This document shows positions 9,969 through 17,909 of a stretch of DNA of 64,000 nucleotides, piece after piece. Under the pieces are notes generated by a model. It ran no database searches, had not been told where the DNA came from, and worked only from the letters and a program-made list of their open reading frames with translations. The DNA is taken from assembly GCF_001597735.1 (NCBI RefSeq), contig NZ_LUTS01000001.1, forward strand, positions 372,001-436,000, in the 5' to 3' direction. The stretch comes from Neptuniibacter pectenicola. Lineage in GTDB: Bacteria; Pseudomonadota; Gammaproteobacteria; Pseudomonadales; Balneatricaceae. Positions within the stretch are counted from its first letter, which is position 1; every line of letters starts with the position of its first letter. A program made the translations under genes and the position numbers.

Positions 9969-10887
9969 TTAAAAAGCCCTCTTCACTCATCGGTACGTTT
10001 TTCATAATGGCTATCTCACTCATAATAGAGCGCGCCTTGGTCGCCTGATCTAATAAAACAGGCCAACTTGGCAAGTTATTATCCCATTCAATCAACGTTG
10101 TTACCGCCCCAAGCTGCTTTAGTGCCGTGCGGTATAGCGACCAGCACTCATCAGAAACAGGCTGACTATGATCATCAATAATCAGTTCATTCTCAGCAAC
10201 CGGTGTATAACCTGCTAAATGAATCTCTCCCACTGCACCAGTAGGTAATTGCTGCAACCACTGTGACGCAGTTTGGAGTGAACTCTCATCACTAAAATTA
10301 TGCGCGTTCACAATTAAGTTATTCAGATCCACCAGCAATCCACATCCCGTGCGATTTACAAGTTCAGTTAAAAACTCTGTTTCGCTCATATTTGAAAACC
10401 GAAATTCAACATAAGAAGATAAGTTTTCAACTAGAATTTTACGCCCTAACACTTGCTGAACTTTATCTACATTTTCAGTCATAACTTGCAGGTTTTGCTG
10501 GCTAAACTCTAGAGGCAGAAGATCTCCCGCATGTACAGCATTTCCATTAAGGTTACTCCAAGTGAAGCAGGCATGATCAGAGATCAATATCGGGGTAACT
10601 TTCTGTGATAAGCGCTTTAAACGCTGCAGATAATCTCTGTTTATACCTACAGCCGAGCCTAGCCCCATGGAGGTTGAATGTAAGCTAATGGGATATTGCT
10701 GCGCGATATCATCTAAAATCGCAGGTACAATCCCACCTTCAGCAAAGAAGTTCTCGGCATGCACCTCGACAAAATCAATGGAAGATGACCCAAGCAGCGC
10801 TTCCTTATAATGAGGGTGGCGCAGCCCGACCCCAACCATTGATGAAAGAGTCTCACCTCTAGTATGAGCTGTATTTAAACAGGACAC
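9958..10887 (-). CDS. Multinuclear non-heme iron oxidase (BufB/MNIO, DUF692)
   Basis: A 309-residue TIM-barrel-like enzyme of the DUF692/MNIO family, which modifies cysteines in ribosomally made peptides using oxygen and an iron cluster. Visible signatures are VGLRHPHY near the start, FVEVHAENFF, LHSTSMGLGS, ISDHACFTW, ILVENLSSY, GLLVDLNNLIVNAHNF and GEIHLAGY; the His, Glu, Asp and Asn residues in these are the expected metal ligands. The start is GTG 10887 with AGGAG 7 bases upstream. It lies 40 bases after the bufA1-like gene and overlaps the partner gene. The likely substrate is that Cys-containing precursor; the product is inferred to be a metal-binding heterocycle. Confidence 0.9.
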   Translation of the reverse strand: MSCLNTAHTRGETLSSMVGVGLRHPHYKEALLGSSSIDFVEVHAENFFAEGGIVPAILDDIAQQYPISLHSTSMGLGSAVGINRDYLQRLKRLSQKVTPILISDHACFTWSNLNGNAVHAGDLLPLEFSQQNLQVMTENVDKVQQVLGRKILVENLSSYVEFRFSNMSETEFLTELVNRTGCGLLVDLNNLIVNAHNFSDESSLQTASQWLQQLPTGAVGEIHLAGYTPVAENELIIDDHSQPVSDECWSLYRTALKQLGAVTTLIEWDNNLPSWPVLLDQATKARSIMSEIAIMKNVPMSEEGFLNAI

Positions 10888-10927
10888 CTTCTTTCTCCTA
10901 GTGTTTTACTTTGCAGTAACCGAACAG

Positions 10928-11209
10928 CTATTTCTGCGCTTGATAGCGCTCTTTCGCTTCAGCCTTTAACATGCCACCCATATCTTCACAGGTACCTTTT
11001 GCTACGAGCTTCCATTCACCAGGATCGTTATCTACCTTTGCTTGACCTGCACATGAGTGCGTCCCAGCCAGATTGCCACAATCATTTTGGCCGGCTAATG
11101 CCACGCCGTAACACTTTTCTTTACCTGCGGCATTAGCTGCAGGAAGGGTTGCTACTGATGCCAGCGCTATGGCTAGCGCTGCAGTGGCTATACGTTGTTT
11201 ACTGTCCAT
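10928..11209 (-). CDS. Bufferin precursor, BufA1/DUF2282 type
   Basis: A 93-residue precursor with a Sec signal peptide (residues 1-28, ending PAANAA). The core [15 protein letters not shown] then holds four cysteines (residues 33, 44, 53 and 74) in the KCYG / NDCG / HSCAG / KGTCEDMGG arrangement of DUF2282 bufferins. Described relatives are exported peptides whose cysteines are modified by an MNIO enzyme so that they bind copper. The signal peptide implies a periplasmic product. It lies 14 bases after the thioredoxin gene. The lysine- and glutamate-rich tail after Cys74 matches the usual end of the family. Confidence 0.9.
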   Translation of the reverse strand: MDSKQRIATAALAIALASVATLPAANAAGKEKCYGVALAGQNDCGNLAGTHSCAGQAKVDNDPGEWKLVAKGTCEDMGGMLKAEAKERYQAQK

Positions 11210-11223
11210 AACTTTTCTCCACT

Positions 11224-11550
11224 TTATTTAAAGTTAGCTAGATGCTGCTCGGCCATATGGCTAATCTGTTGATAGGCTATAGACCCCATCTGCCGATCCA
11301 GCTCTGCGTCTTTACTTAGAAAAACTAAGGTTGGAACCGCACGAATATTGAACTTATTTGAGAGTTCCGGCTGTTGATCAACATCGACTTTCAATACGCG
11401 AAGTTGACCTGCATATTTTTCAGCAAGCTTTTTCATAATGGGCACCATTTGCTGACAAGGTCCGCACCAATTAGCGCTGAAACAGATCAACGCTAAAGGT
11501 TCAGAGTAGTCGTGCCCAGTCGCTGAAAATGTCAATTCAGACTTAGACAT
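11224..11550 (-). CDS. Cytoplasmic thioredoxin-fold protein
   Basis: A 108-residue thioredoxin with the active site WCGPCQ near residue 30 and the cis-proline motif AVPTLVFL near residue 78. There is no signal peptide, so it acts in the cytoplasm. It starts 7 bases after the YHS gene and ends 14 bases before the bufferin precursor, so all three genes share a transcript. A role in keeping precursor cysteines reduced before modification, or in responding to thiol stress, would fit the context but is inference. Confidence 0.88.
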   Translation of the reverse strand: MSKSELTFSATGHDYSEPLALICFSANWCGPCQQMVPIMKKLAEKYAGQLRVLKVDVDQQPELSNKFNIRAVPTLVFLSKDAELDRQMGSIAYQQISHMAEQHLANFK

Positions 11551-11556
11551 CAGGAA

Positions 11557-12033
11557 TTAATCTTCTGCGTTTGTGACAGCCACTGAAAGATCTTCAATAC
11601 CCGCCCAAATACGATCAGCCGATTTCACATGGCCCGGTACATCTGTTAACCATTTTTTCTGTACATCTTTATTCAAATTAAGATAAAGCTTACCTTCCTG
11701 AATGTAGAACGCCTGAGGATCCACATCTAACTTTTTATTAAGCGCAACACCCATTGCACAATAACCACCAAACTGTGGTGCATATCGATCAGCATCGGCA
11801 TTAAACAGGTCGCGATTTTTAGCACTTGCGAAACGATAAATTGCGCCATCATGTGTAGCCGTATATTTAGCGGAGCCTTCCACAGCTTTATCTTTTGTGA
11901 AATATGCAACAGGATCGTAACCGTGAATCGCTACATCGTTTGTGCCAATATTCACAGAAGCTGAAAAACTCATGCTGCTTAGTAAAAGCGCACCAGCTGC
12001 TGTTGCTAACTTTAGTGTTTTTGAAACTTTCAT
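11557..12033 (-). CDS. Exported YHS-domain protein
   Basis: A 158-residue protein with a Sec signal peptide ending SFSA near residue 24. The mature part has the YHS pattern: HGYDPVAYFTKDKAVEGS, then the FGGYCAMGVA segment with a single cysteine. YHS domains occur in proteins linked to heavy-metal handling. It is the first gene of the leftward metal operon and diverges from an AraC-type regulator 149 bases away. The protein is probably periplasmic. The metal ligand is a guess. Confidence 0.85.
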   Translation of the reverse strand: MKVSKTLKLATAAGALLLSSMSFSASVNIGTNDVAIHGYDPVAYFTKDKAVEGSAKYTATHDGAIYRFASAKNRDLFNADADRYAPQFGGYCAMGVALNKKLDVDPQAFYIQEGKLYLNLNKDVQKKWLTDVPGHVKSADRIWAGIEDLSVAVTNAED

Positions 12034-12182
12034 ACCTTTTTCCTCATTTAATGGTTAAATAAACAAACTAGACAAAAGAAATCTGTCCCGTTGTTGTTGA
12101 GGTATAGATTACGGACAATTAAGAATGGAAAGGCCTCCATTCATCTGTAAAAAAGCGTCAATCGTCCTAAAAAGGGGGGAAC

Positions 12183-13013
12183 ATGGATAAATTAAGTCAT
12201 TTACTGCAAAATTTAGAGATCAATGCGGAAGTTTTTTTTAGTGGCAATTTATGCGGAATTCAACGCTTTGACGATAATAAAGAATCGGGCTTTTTACATT
12301 TAGTACAATCGGGATCATTAACTCTCAAGACTGAACAAGAACATAGCCTTAAGATGCATGCAGGTTCAGTAATCTTTTTCCCTAATGGAATCAGCCACCA
12401 AATCGAAATAGCTAAATCAGAAGATGCTCAGATGATTTGTGCTGCGATTAAGCTGCCCTCCTCCCAACACAAACAGTTGATTAGTCATCTCCCTAAATTT
12501 CTCTATTTTAATAAACTAGAGGAACAAGAAACCACTGACACCGTCGAGAAAATTTTTATGGAAGGCTTTGCTGAAAAACAAGGGCGTAAAATAATGATTG
12601 ATCGCCTGTGCGATATTTTTATGGTCCAAACATTACGCAAGGTTGTTGAACAAGGGACCATAGAGTTAGGCCTTATTGCAGCGCAATCTCACCCTCAACT
12701 TGCCCGTTTGATCGAGGCGATTCAAAAGCAACCTGAACGAGAGTGGAGTCTTGAAGAGATGGCGGAGTCTGCCGCTATGTCTCGCTCAAAGTTTGCCTTA
12801 GTGTTTAAAGAAACCGTCGGGCAAGCACCCATGGGTTATGTAACCAGCTTACGCATGGCTATGGCAAAAGGCTTACTGCAACAAAATAAACCCGTAAGCC
12901 TCATTGCTAACGAAGTAGGCTATGAAAACTCTTCCTCTTTAGCCAAAGTATTTAAAAAACATTTTGGAATTACGCCAAAAAAATGGCTGCAAGAACATCT
13001 AAAGTCGCGCTAA
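12183..13013 (+). CDS. AraC-family regulator divergent from the bufferin operon
   Basis: A 276-residue regulator with an N-terminal cupin-like sensor (KMHAGSVIFFPNGISHQI near residue 60-77) and a C-terminal AraC double helix-turn-helix (MSRSKFALVFKETVGQAP and ANEVGYENSSSLAKVFKKHF, ending GITPKKWLQ). A GGGGG-containing ribosome site lies just before ATG 12183. Its position opposite the YHS-thioredoxin-bufferin operon, sharing a 149-base control region, suggests it regulates that operon. The inducer is unknown. Confidence 0.88.
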   Translation: MDKLSHLLQNLEINAEVFFSGNLCGIQRFDDNKESGFLHLVQSGSLTLKTEQEHSLKMHAGSVIFFPNGISHQIEIAKSEDAQMICAAIKLPSSQHKQLISHLPKFLYFNKLEEQETTDTVEKIFMEGFAEKQGRKIMIDRLCDIFMVQTLRKVVEQGTIELGLIAAQSHPQLARLIEAIQKQPEREWSLEEMAESAAMSRSKFALVFKETVGQAPMGYVTSLRMAMAKGLLQQNKPVSLIANEVGYENSSSLAKVFKKHFGITPKKWLQEHLKSR

Positions 13014-13064
13014 CAGCTTAATAAGGGGCTGGGTTGTAACAGTAAAGTGGAGCCCTGCCTAATA

Positions 13065-13111
13065 AAAAAAGCCCCATTGGCTAGGAAGGGGGGTACCAAC
13101 CAATAGGGCTT
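13065..13111 (-). terminator. Terminator of the porin gene
   Basis: On the minus strand, an 11-bp stem with one mismatch (arms at 13070-13080 and 13100-13110) around a 19-base loop is followed by seven T residues. It lies 15 bases after the porin stop and between convergent genes. Confidence 0.8.
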
Positions 13112-13125
13112 CGATAGATCACGCC

Positions 13126-14292
13126 TTAAAAGGAGTAATCTGCAATTAAGCGAAGTTCGTTAATATCTTCACCACCGGTTTCAACACGTACGCGGGCATA
13201 ACGTGCACGCAGGTTTAACCCTTCGATACCGGAGACCGCGTATTGAGCGTCAATGTTCGTTTCCCGGTGCTCTTGATCAACACCCCCAGCCGTAAACTCA
13301 CCTTCTACATGGCGTGCCATAAGGTTTAAGCCAGCAATCGGCGTTTTATAGTCAACACGGATCTGATATGAGTCTTCATCCTGACGATTAAAGTCAGAGT
13401 ACTGAATAGCATTCCAGGTCATTAGGTAGGAATCGTTCTTGCCACCCCAACCAAAATCATACCCGGTATCACCGCCAACGGTTTGATAAGCTAACGCCAA
13501 TTTAACCGCGTCCGTAATTGGGAATTGAACCACAAGGTTAGTTAACCGAGAGTCAAGGTTTGCTTTACTTGTATGGGCATTGCCATAGTCAGCAACGTAC
13601 TGGTAAAAATCAAGCAACACACCATTATCAAATGTATAGGATGCATTTAAATAAAACTGCTCGCTCACATCATCCGCATCGCCATACTCACCCACCCAGT
13701 TCAAACCATTAATGGAACCGCTTGCGCCCAGTAGGTAGATACCATAGCTATCACCATTAGCATCTTCGTACTTATCAAAATCCGAATCCGTTTTAGACGA
13801 CGCACGATCCGAGTACATACCAAACAGTGTTACACCACCGACCGTACCTTCTAGCTTAATGGCTTGCGTAGAGGGAGGGGTGGCACGGTTATCATTGTCA
13901 TTAAGCAGCGCTTTAGAGGTCACCCAACGTCCTAAACGTAACGTGGTGCCTTCGCTAAAGGCGACATCAGCATATAACTGACCCAACTTGGCGTAGCCAT
14001 TACTACCGCTGGTTAAGGTACCAATACTTTGATCATCACCGCTGCCATCGAGCTTCATGTTAGCGAAGGCAGACGCACCCAATGTGATCATATCCGTTGC
14101 ATTGACCCGCGTATCGATACGCAGCGCTTGCGTCAATGAGGTTCGATCAGTGTTTCCATCTTTGAAATCACGGTCAAAATAGAATGTTCTTAGACTGAGG
14201 TCCGCTTCGGCCGTCACACTTGCAGTTGCGAATGGGCTAATACTTAATAAGGCAGCAGCTAAAGGTAAAACCTTCTTTCCAATATAAGGCAT
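13126..14292 (-). CDS. OprD-like outer-membrane porin
   Basis: A protein of about 388 residues with a signal peptide ending near ATAS, then alternating beta-strand sequence throughout and a C-terminal ELRLIADYSF ending in Phe, the outer-membrane barrel signature. The overall pattern (QALRIDTRVNATDMITLGA, KLGQLYADVAF, LRLGRWVTSKALLNDND) resembles OprD-family channels for small carboxylates or amino acids. The ATG at 14292 is preferred over an in-frame TTG at 14307. It is monocistronic with its own terminator. The proximity to lactate genes invites the idea of carboxylate uptake, but nothing in the sequence proves the substrate. Confidence 0.8.
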   Translation of the reverse strand: MPYIGKKVLPLAAALLSISPFATASVTAEADLSLRTFYFDRDFKDGNTDRTSLTQALRIDTRVNATDMITLGASAFANMKLDGSGDDQSIGTLTSGSNGYAKLGQLYADVAFSEGTTLRLGRWVTSKALLNDNDNRATPPSTQAIKLEGTVGGVTLFGMYSDRASSKTDSDFDKYEDANGDSYGIYLLGASGSINGLNWVGEYGDADDVSEQFYLNASYTFDNGVLLDFYQYVADYGNAHTSKANLDSRLTNLVVQFPITDAVKLALAYQTVGGDTGYDFGWGGKNDSYLMTWNAIQYSDFNRQDEDSYQIRVDYKTPIAGLNLMARHVEGEFTAGGVDQEHRETNIDAQYAVSGIEGLNLRARYARVRVETGGEDINELRLIADYSF

Positions 14293-14446
14293 AGTGTCAG
14301 AATCCAATGTTATTTATTATTAGTGGAATCTCACATTCTATTAAAGAAGCACTGGTTTATTTCACTATATTTCAATAATTTGTAGTGTATTATCCTGAAA
14401 TTTTATTCTTTTTAGAATTTACCTTTGTTTGTTTTTTAAACAATAC

Positions 14447-14563
14447 TCAAGAATTAAAGTAGTGCATATAATCCAGCGCTGCACCAAAAAACACAGGCAC
14501 AACCCGCGTGCCAACAACAAAGATATCCAGACCGAGCGACAAGCCAGCACCAGCATTAGCGCT
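14447..14563 (-). pseudogene. Possible 3' remnant of a membrane-protein gene
   Basis: An open frame ends at a TGA at 14447-14449 and reads as a hydrophobic, protein-like C-terminus (LSLGLDIFVVGTRVVPVFFG followed by AALDYMHYFNS). There is no plausible start or ribosome site, and the fragment begins next to the terminator after the broken lutC copy. I cannot name the parent family. It may be debris from the same rearrangement that left the lut and umu remnants. Confidence 0.3.
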
Positions 14564-14570
14564 TAAACAA

Positions 14571-14598
14571 AAAAAGAGAATCCTTAGATTCTCTTTTT
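14571..14598 (-). terminator. Symmetrical terminator after the lutC remnant
   Basis: AAAAAGAGAAT and its complement ATTCTCTTTTT enclose a short loop, giving T-tracts on both strands, so the hairpin could work in either direction. Confidence 0.7.
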
Positions 14599-14642
14599 AA
14601 TGCGCTAAGCACGGGAAGCTATGTCCAACCTCCTCCTAACAC

Positions 14643-15011
14643 TTACTGATCTTCAACAATAATCATATGCAAAACCTCAGGCCCATGCGCGCCTTGAATA
14701 AGGACGCCCTCAATATCCGTGGTCCCACTCACGCCTGAGATCAGGCACATGTTGCGCGGTGTTTCTCCCCGCTGCGCTATCTCGTTTGCAATAAGTGCAT
14801 AATCGTCCATATAAGGCAGTATTTTTGATCGAGGTACGACCGCAATAAGATAAAGAGGCAGGTAGTTGAGCAGAATCGGCATGCCTGGGCCTGAATGCAC
14901 AACAAACGTACCTGTTTCAGCGATACCATACTCCGCCCAGCAGAGGCCAACAGATTAGGGCGGGTCACGTAAACATTTTTGATTCAGGCTCAATCAAATC
15001 ACGATTACGTG
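14643..15011 (-). pseudogene. Broken third copy of lutC and the end of lutB
   Basis: Bases 14642-14951 match 17222-17531 (3' half of the intact lutC) without gaps and with 8 differences by my count, about 97% identity. The next 17 bases match a lutC segment 229 bases further upstream, joined at the shared hexamer GCCAAC, so an internal deletion is visible. Bases 14970-15011 match the 3' end of lutB (17957-17998) with one difference. The remaining frame encodes only about 85 C-terminal residues and no full enzyme. It is a degraded duplicate of the neighbouring operon. Confidence 0.88.
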
Positions 15012-15014
15012 CCC

Positions 15015-15551
15015 CCCCACACTTCTAAAACTGGTGTTTTCTGTAGAGGACCTTACTGCCAGCACAAATCTGCCAGGTCCACCACCCCTCCGGTTTTGGG
15101 ATAGTGTTTCGCTACATAGTTGGCCAGTTGTGCCAGCGTTTTGGTCGGCGCAATACCGACACCCACTGAAATTCCAGTCCGGTTATACACCTCATTTTTC
15201 AACTGTTGTCCCCGCGCACTCATGCCAGTTACTGCCGCGGCCCCTTCCAAATTAAGGAAAGCCTCATCGATTGAATACACCTCTACCTGAGGTGCCAACA
15301 TCTCCAATACGTTCATGACCCGGGCAGGCAGATCCGCATAAAGCGCATAATTACTGGAAAACACATACTTCCCGAACCTGAAAAAACGGGATCGCCATTT
15401 TAATTCCCTGTGCTTTAGCCCCGGGAGGCCTTGCAACGACACAGCCACCATTGCTGGATAACACAACAACTGGCTTATACTTTAAATCCGGGCGAAATAA
15501 ACGCTCGCAGGAAACATAGAAGCAATTACAGTCAACCAGTGCATAACTCAT
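15015..15551 (-). pseudogene. umuC: Decayed umuC (Y-family DNA polymerase)
   Basis: The ATG at 15551 opens a recognisable UmuC start (MSYALVDCNCFYVSCERLFR, then KPVVVLSSNGGCVVAR). After about 62 residues the frame shifts, and the sequence resumes as VFSSNYALYADLPARVM, VEVYSIDEAFLNLEG and ISVGVGIAPTKTLAQLANYV. A stop follows TGGVVDLADLCWQ, and beyond it LQKTPVLEVWG is still recognisable before the sequence runs into the lutB remnant at a G-tract. The C-terminal 230 or so residues of a normal 420-residue UmuC are absent. It cannot make a working polymerase V. Confidence 0.9.
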
Positions 15552-15559
15552 ACTAATCT

Positions 15560-15941
15560 CTAACGAAAATTATGAATTACATTGATTACGCCCCCAAAGA
15601 GCCCCAGGTCACTCTCCTCTTTGAGAACAATAAGTTTATAACGGAGGTCACGCGGCAACAGCTAGCACACCGGATGTGACATCAACTACTTAACAGTCAG
15701 CTCACCCTGAAAAGCAGCAATCACAATAGCTCCACTATGTACCCCTGCCCCTAACATCGAATCGCCTTCCACTCGCACAAAGTAGGTTACGGAAGGTCTG
15801 ATGATCAGCAGCTCATTCAGATCCAATTTTTTCTACACAGTCCTGCACAGGACTGGGAAACCCCACCGAAACGGTAGAAAGATAAAAGGGGATATTAAGC
15901 ACTGAACAAATTTCATGCTTAACCAGTAATACAGCAGACAT
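15560..15941 (-). pseudogene. umuD: Decayed umuD
   Basis: From ATG 15941 the frame reads LNIPFYLSTVSVGFPSPVQD, the UmuD N-terminus with the Gly-Phe-Pro-Ser-Pro region. An A6 tract then carries a one-base shift, followed by LDLNELLIIRPSVTYFVRVE and GDSMLGAGVHSG with the catalytic Ser. Next comes an internal deletion (HSG joined directly to AIVIAAFQGELTVK), a stop, and finally KEESDLGLFGGVINVIHNFR ending 8 bases before umuC. The gene order and spacing of a umuDC operon are preserved although both genes are broken. Confidence 0.88.
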
Positions 15942-15962
15942 TAAACAGCCTCAAATAAGATA

Positions 15963-15978
15963 CTGATTATTTACACAG
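15963..15978 (-). promoter_or_regulatory. LexA box upstream of umuD remnant
   Basis: On the minus strand CTGTGTAAATAATCAG matches the CTGT-N8-ACAG SOS operator with one mismatch, 21 bases upstream of the umuD start. It supports the reading that this was an SOS-controlled umuDC operon. Confidence 0.65.
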
Positions 15979-16041
15979 AACAATTAACTCACTTCCTTTT
16001 TGCCAAGGGACATGTTGAGGGATAATTAACATAAGTCTTGC

Positions 16042-16061
16042 AACCTACCTACTGGTAGGTT
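16042..16061 (+). promoter_or_regulatory. Palindromic operator upstream of the TetR gene
   Basis: AACCTACC-TACT-GGTAGGTT is a perfect 8-bp inverted repeat ending 11 bases before the tetR start. A near-identical site precedes the cupin gene. The arrangement fits autoregulation by the adjacent TetR protein. Confidence 0.75.
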
Positions 16062-16072
16062 AAATTCAACGT

Positions 16073-16624
16073 ATGAATATGAAAGAAAAAATTTTTGAAA
16101 TTGCTCAGAGGCTCATCCAGCAACGCGGGGTGAACGGCTTCAGTTATGCCGATATAGCTAAAGAAGTCGGTGTTTCTAAACCAAGCTTACACCACCACTT
16201 TGCCACGAAAACCGATCTTATTGCACGATTGATGGAGCGTTATACAGAGCAGTTGACGGAATATTTGGAAAGCCGCACTAATCTATCTGCACAAGAAGCT
16301 CTTAATGCATACTTTAACTTGTACCGGCAAAATATTGAGAACGAGCGTGTGTGTATGGGCGGAATGTTATCGACAGAAGTTCTGACTCTGGATCCCTGCA
16401 TTCACCCCCTGTTATCGCGCTTTTTTAATTATCAACAGGAGTGGCTTACAGCCATACTCAAAAAAGGTCAGTCCGATGGGGAACTAAAGCTCACAAAGAC
16501 AGCCGAACAACAAGCCTGTCTGATTATTGCAGCTTTACAGGGAGCATTGATCATTTCCAGAGCGGCTGGCAACAGTACTTTTTTTAATCAGAGTATTACA
16601 GGCTTATATACAGAATTAACGTAA
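16073..16624 (+). CDS. TetR-family transcriptional repressor
   Basis: A 183-residue regulator. The N-terminal helix-turn-helix GVNGFSYADIAKEVGVSKPS is followed by LHHHFATKTDLIARLMERY, as in TetR/AcrR proteins. The C-terminal ligand domain has a MGGML segment near residue 98 seen in a subgroup of small-molecule-sensing TetR proteins. The gene ends in its own terminator and is followed by a cupin gene under a matching operator, so the likely regulon is itself plus the cupin. The ligand is unknown. Confidence 0.9.
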   Translation: MNMKEKIFEIAQRLIQQRGVNGFSYADIAKEVGVSKPSLHHHFATKTDLIARLMERYTEQLTEYLESRTNLSAQEALNAYFNLYRQNIENERVCMGGMLSTEVLTLDPCIHPLLSRFFNYQQEWLTAILKKGQSDGELKLTKTAEQQACLIIAALQGALIISRAAGNSTFFNQSITGLYTELT

Positions 16625-16644
16625 AACCCGTACGAAAATACAAC

Positions 16645-16670
16645 GCCTCTTATTAAGAGGCTATTTTTTT
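16645..16670 (+). terminator. Terminator of the TetR gene
   Basis: GCCTCTT-ATT-AAGAGGC followed by TATTTTTTT, 20 bases after the tetR stop. It separates tetR from the cupin gene, so the cupin needs its own promoter. Confidence 0.85.
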
Positions 16671-16677
16671 AAACACA

Positions 16678-16697
16678 AACCTACCTACTGATAGGTA
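16678..16697 (+). promoter_or_regulatory. Palindromic operator upstream of the cupin gene
   Basis: The 20 bases match the tetR operator at 16042-16061 at all but two positions and contain the perfect repeat CTACCTA-CTGA-TAGGTAG (16681-16698). The site ends about 11 bases before the cupin ATG, so a bound repressor would block transcription or initiation. Confidence 0.75.
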
Positions 16698-16708
16698 GCG
16701 AGGCAACC

Positions 16709-17155
16709 ATGACTAATAATGAAGTAAAAACAGGTACACATTTCTCAGCGATTGACACCGGATCCTGCCAACAATGGCCCGACTACACAGTAGAACTCCC
16801 GGGTATGGAGATTCCTGGCAAGCTCTTTCTGAAAGATCTTCTGAACCTGAGCGGTTGTGAAATTTCAATTAACTCAATGCCTGCTGGAGGTGGAATGCCG
16901 ATCTATCACAACCATCACCAGAATGAAGAGGTATATATTTTCATTCAGGGACAGGGGCAACTGCAGGTCGACGGAGAAACACTAGAGATAAAAGAAGGCA
17001 GCATTGTCAGAATCAGTCCAGAAGGTGAACGCATCTGGCGCAACAATTCGGATGAACCTCTGGTATACATTATTATCCAGGTCAAACATAACTCTCTGGA
17101 GCAGTACGGCCTTCATGATGCCACCATTCCAGAAAAAGCTGCAAACTGGAGCTAA
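16709..17155 (+). CDS. Cupin-domain protein under TetR control
   Basis: A 148-residue single-domain cupin. The first motif is GGGMPIYHNHHQNEEVYIFI near residue 68, with His and Glu metal ligands, followed by GQGQLQVDGE; the second is IVRISPEGERIWRN near residue 99. It has no signal peptide. Such small cupins may be dioxygenases, isomerases or sensors, and the fold alone does not say which. The shared operator makes it the probable main target of the TetR regulator upstream, perhaps acting on the ligand the regulator senses. Confidence 0.85.
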   Translation: MTNNEVKTGTHFSAIDTGSCQQWPDYTVELPGMEIPGKLFLKDLLNLSGCEISINSMPAGGGMPIYHNHHQNEEVYIFIQGQGQLQVDGETLEIKEGSIVRISPEGERIWRNNSDEPLVYIIIQVKHNSLEQYGLHDATIPEKAANWS

Positions 17156-17175
17156 AGGCTTTCCTACGCCCTTAA

Positions 17176-17208
17176 AAAATGCAGGCTTATAGCCTGCACT
17201 TTTGTTTA
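17176..17208 (+). terminator. Bidirectional terminator between cupin and lutC
   Basis: TGCAGGCT-TAT-AGCCTGCA at 17180-17198 is flanked by CTTTTGTTT on the plus strand and by a T6 tract on the minus strand. It lies between the convergent cupin and lutC genes and can serve both. Confidence 0.85.
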
Positions 17209-17222
17209 CTTAGAATAAAAGC

Positions 17223-17906
17223 TTATTGATCTTCAACAATAATCATATGCAAAACCTCAGGCCCATGCGCGCCTTGAATAAGGACGCCCTCAATATCCGT
17301 GGTCCCACTCACGCCTGAGATCAGGCACATGTTGCGCGGTGTTTCTCCCCGCTGCGCTATCTCGTTTGCGATAAGTGCATAATCGTCCATATAAGGCAGT
17401 ATTTTTGATCGAGGTACGACCGCAATAAGATAGAGAGGTAGATAGTTAAGCAGAATCGGCATATCTGGGCCTGAATGCACAACAAACGTACCTGTTTCAG
17501 CGATACCATACTCCGCCCAGCAGAGGCCAACGGTGTTGTCGTTTTTAATATCGACCTCAGTAGATAGGCTACCCCAGTTCAGTTTTTGTAGCCGCTCTAT
17601 CCTCTGAACCTGCAACGCTTTAGGTAAGGCGTATTTAGCTAAAAACTGATCAACTGCGTTAGGCAGCGCATCCATCGTTGCTATCTGTTCACAGCTGGTG
17701 CCTATCACTAAGCCCGCTTCAATTCGTTGCACCAACGCGTCCGCAGCATCATCTGCCAACAGATCAGGACGTGCAAATTCGCTTTCACGTAAGATATCAG
17801 CCGCTTCTGCCTGAATAGCCTTTACATCCGCAGTGACGGTTGGCGCAGCCGCTCTAATCGCATCAAAAATACGTTCTCGACTTATTTCATTTCGTTGTTT
17901 ATTCAT
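17223..17906 (-). CDS. lutC: Lactate utilization protein LutC (first operon)
   Basis: A 227-residue LutC/YkgG-family protein, third component of the LutABC complex that oxidises L-lactate to pyruvate. The conserved core is WAEYGIAETGTFVVHSGP, then PILLNYLPLYLIAVVP, NMCLISGVSGTTDIEG and the terminal GAHGPEVLHMIIVE. It starts 3 bases after the lutB stop. A 97%-identical but truncated copy of its 3' half lies 2.6 kb away at 14643-14951. Confidence 0.92.
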   Translation of the reverse strand: MNKQRNEISRERIFDAIRAAAPTVTADVKAIQAEAADILRESEFARPDLLADDAADALVQRIEAGLVIGTSCEQIATMDALPNAVDQFLAKYALPKALQVQRIERLQKLNWGSLSTEVDIKNDNTVGLCWAEYGIAETGTFVVHSGPDMPILLNYLPLYLIAVVPRSKILPYMDDYALIANEIAQRGETPRNMCLISGVSGTTDIEGVLIQGAHGPEVLHMIIVEDQ

Positions 17907-17909
17907 TAT

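Larger units (their letters stand above)
14293..14642. other. Intergenic stretch upstream of the porin gene
   Basis: About 350 bases without an intact gene. The part nearest the porin is AT-rich and probably holds its promoter. The rest contains a possible coding remnant (14447-14563) and a symmetrical terminator (14571-14598). Confidence 0.5.

Noticed and set aside
14777-14968. Open frame starting MTRPNLLASAGRSM near the lutC remnant
   Set aside because: It reads across the deletion joint in the broken lutC copy in a shifted frame and is not a real protein.
14642-17531. Composite transposon bounded by the two lutC copies
   Set aside because: The copies are parts of a metabolic gene in direct orientation. 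No transposase, terminal inverted repeat or target duplication is visible, so duplication with deletions explains it better.
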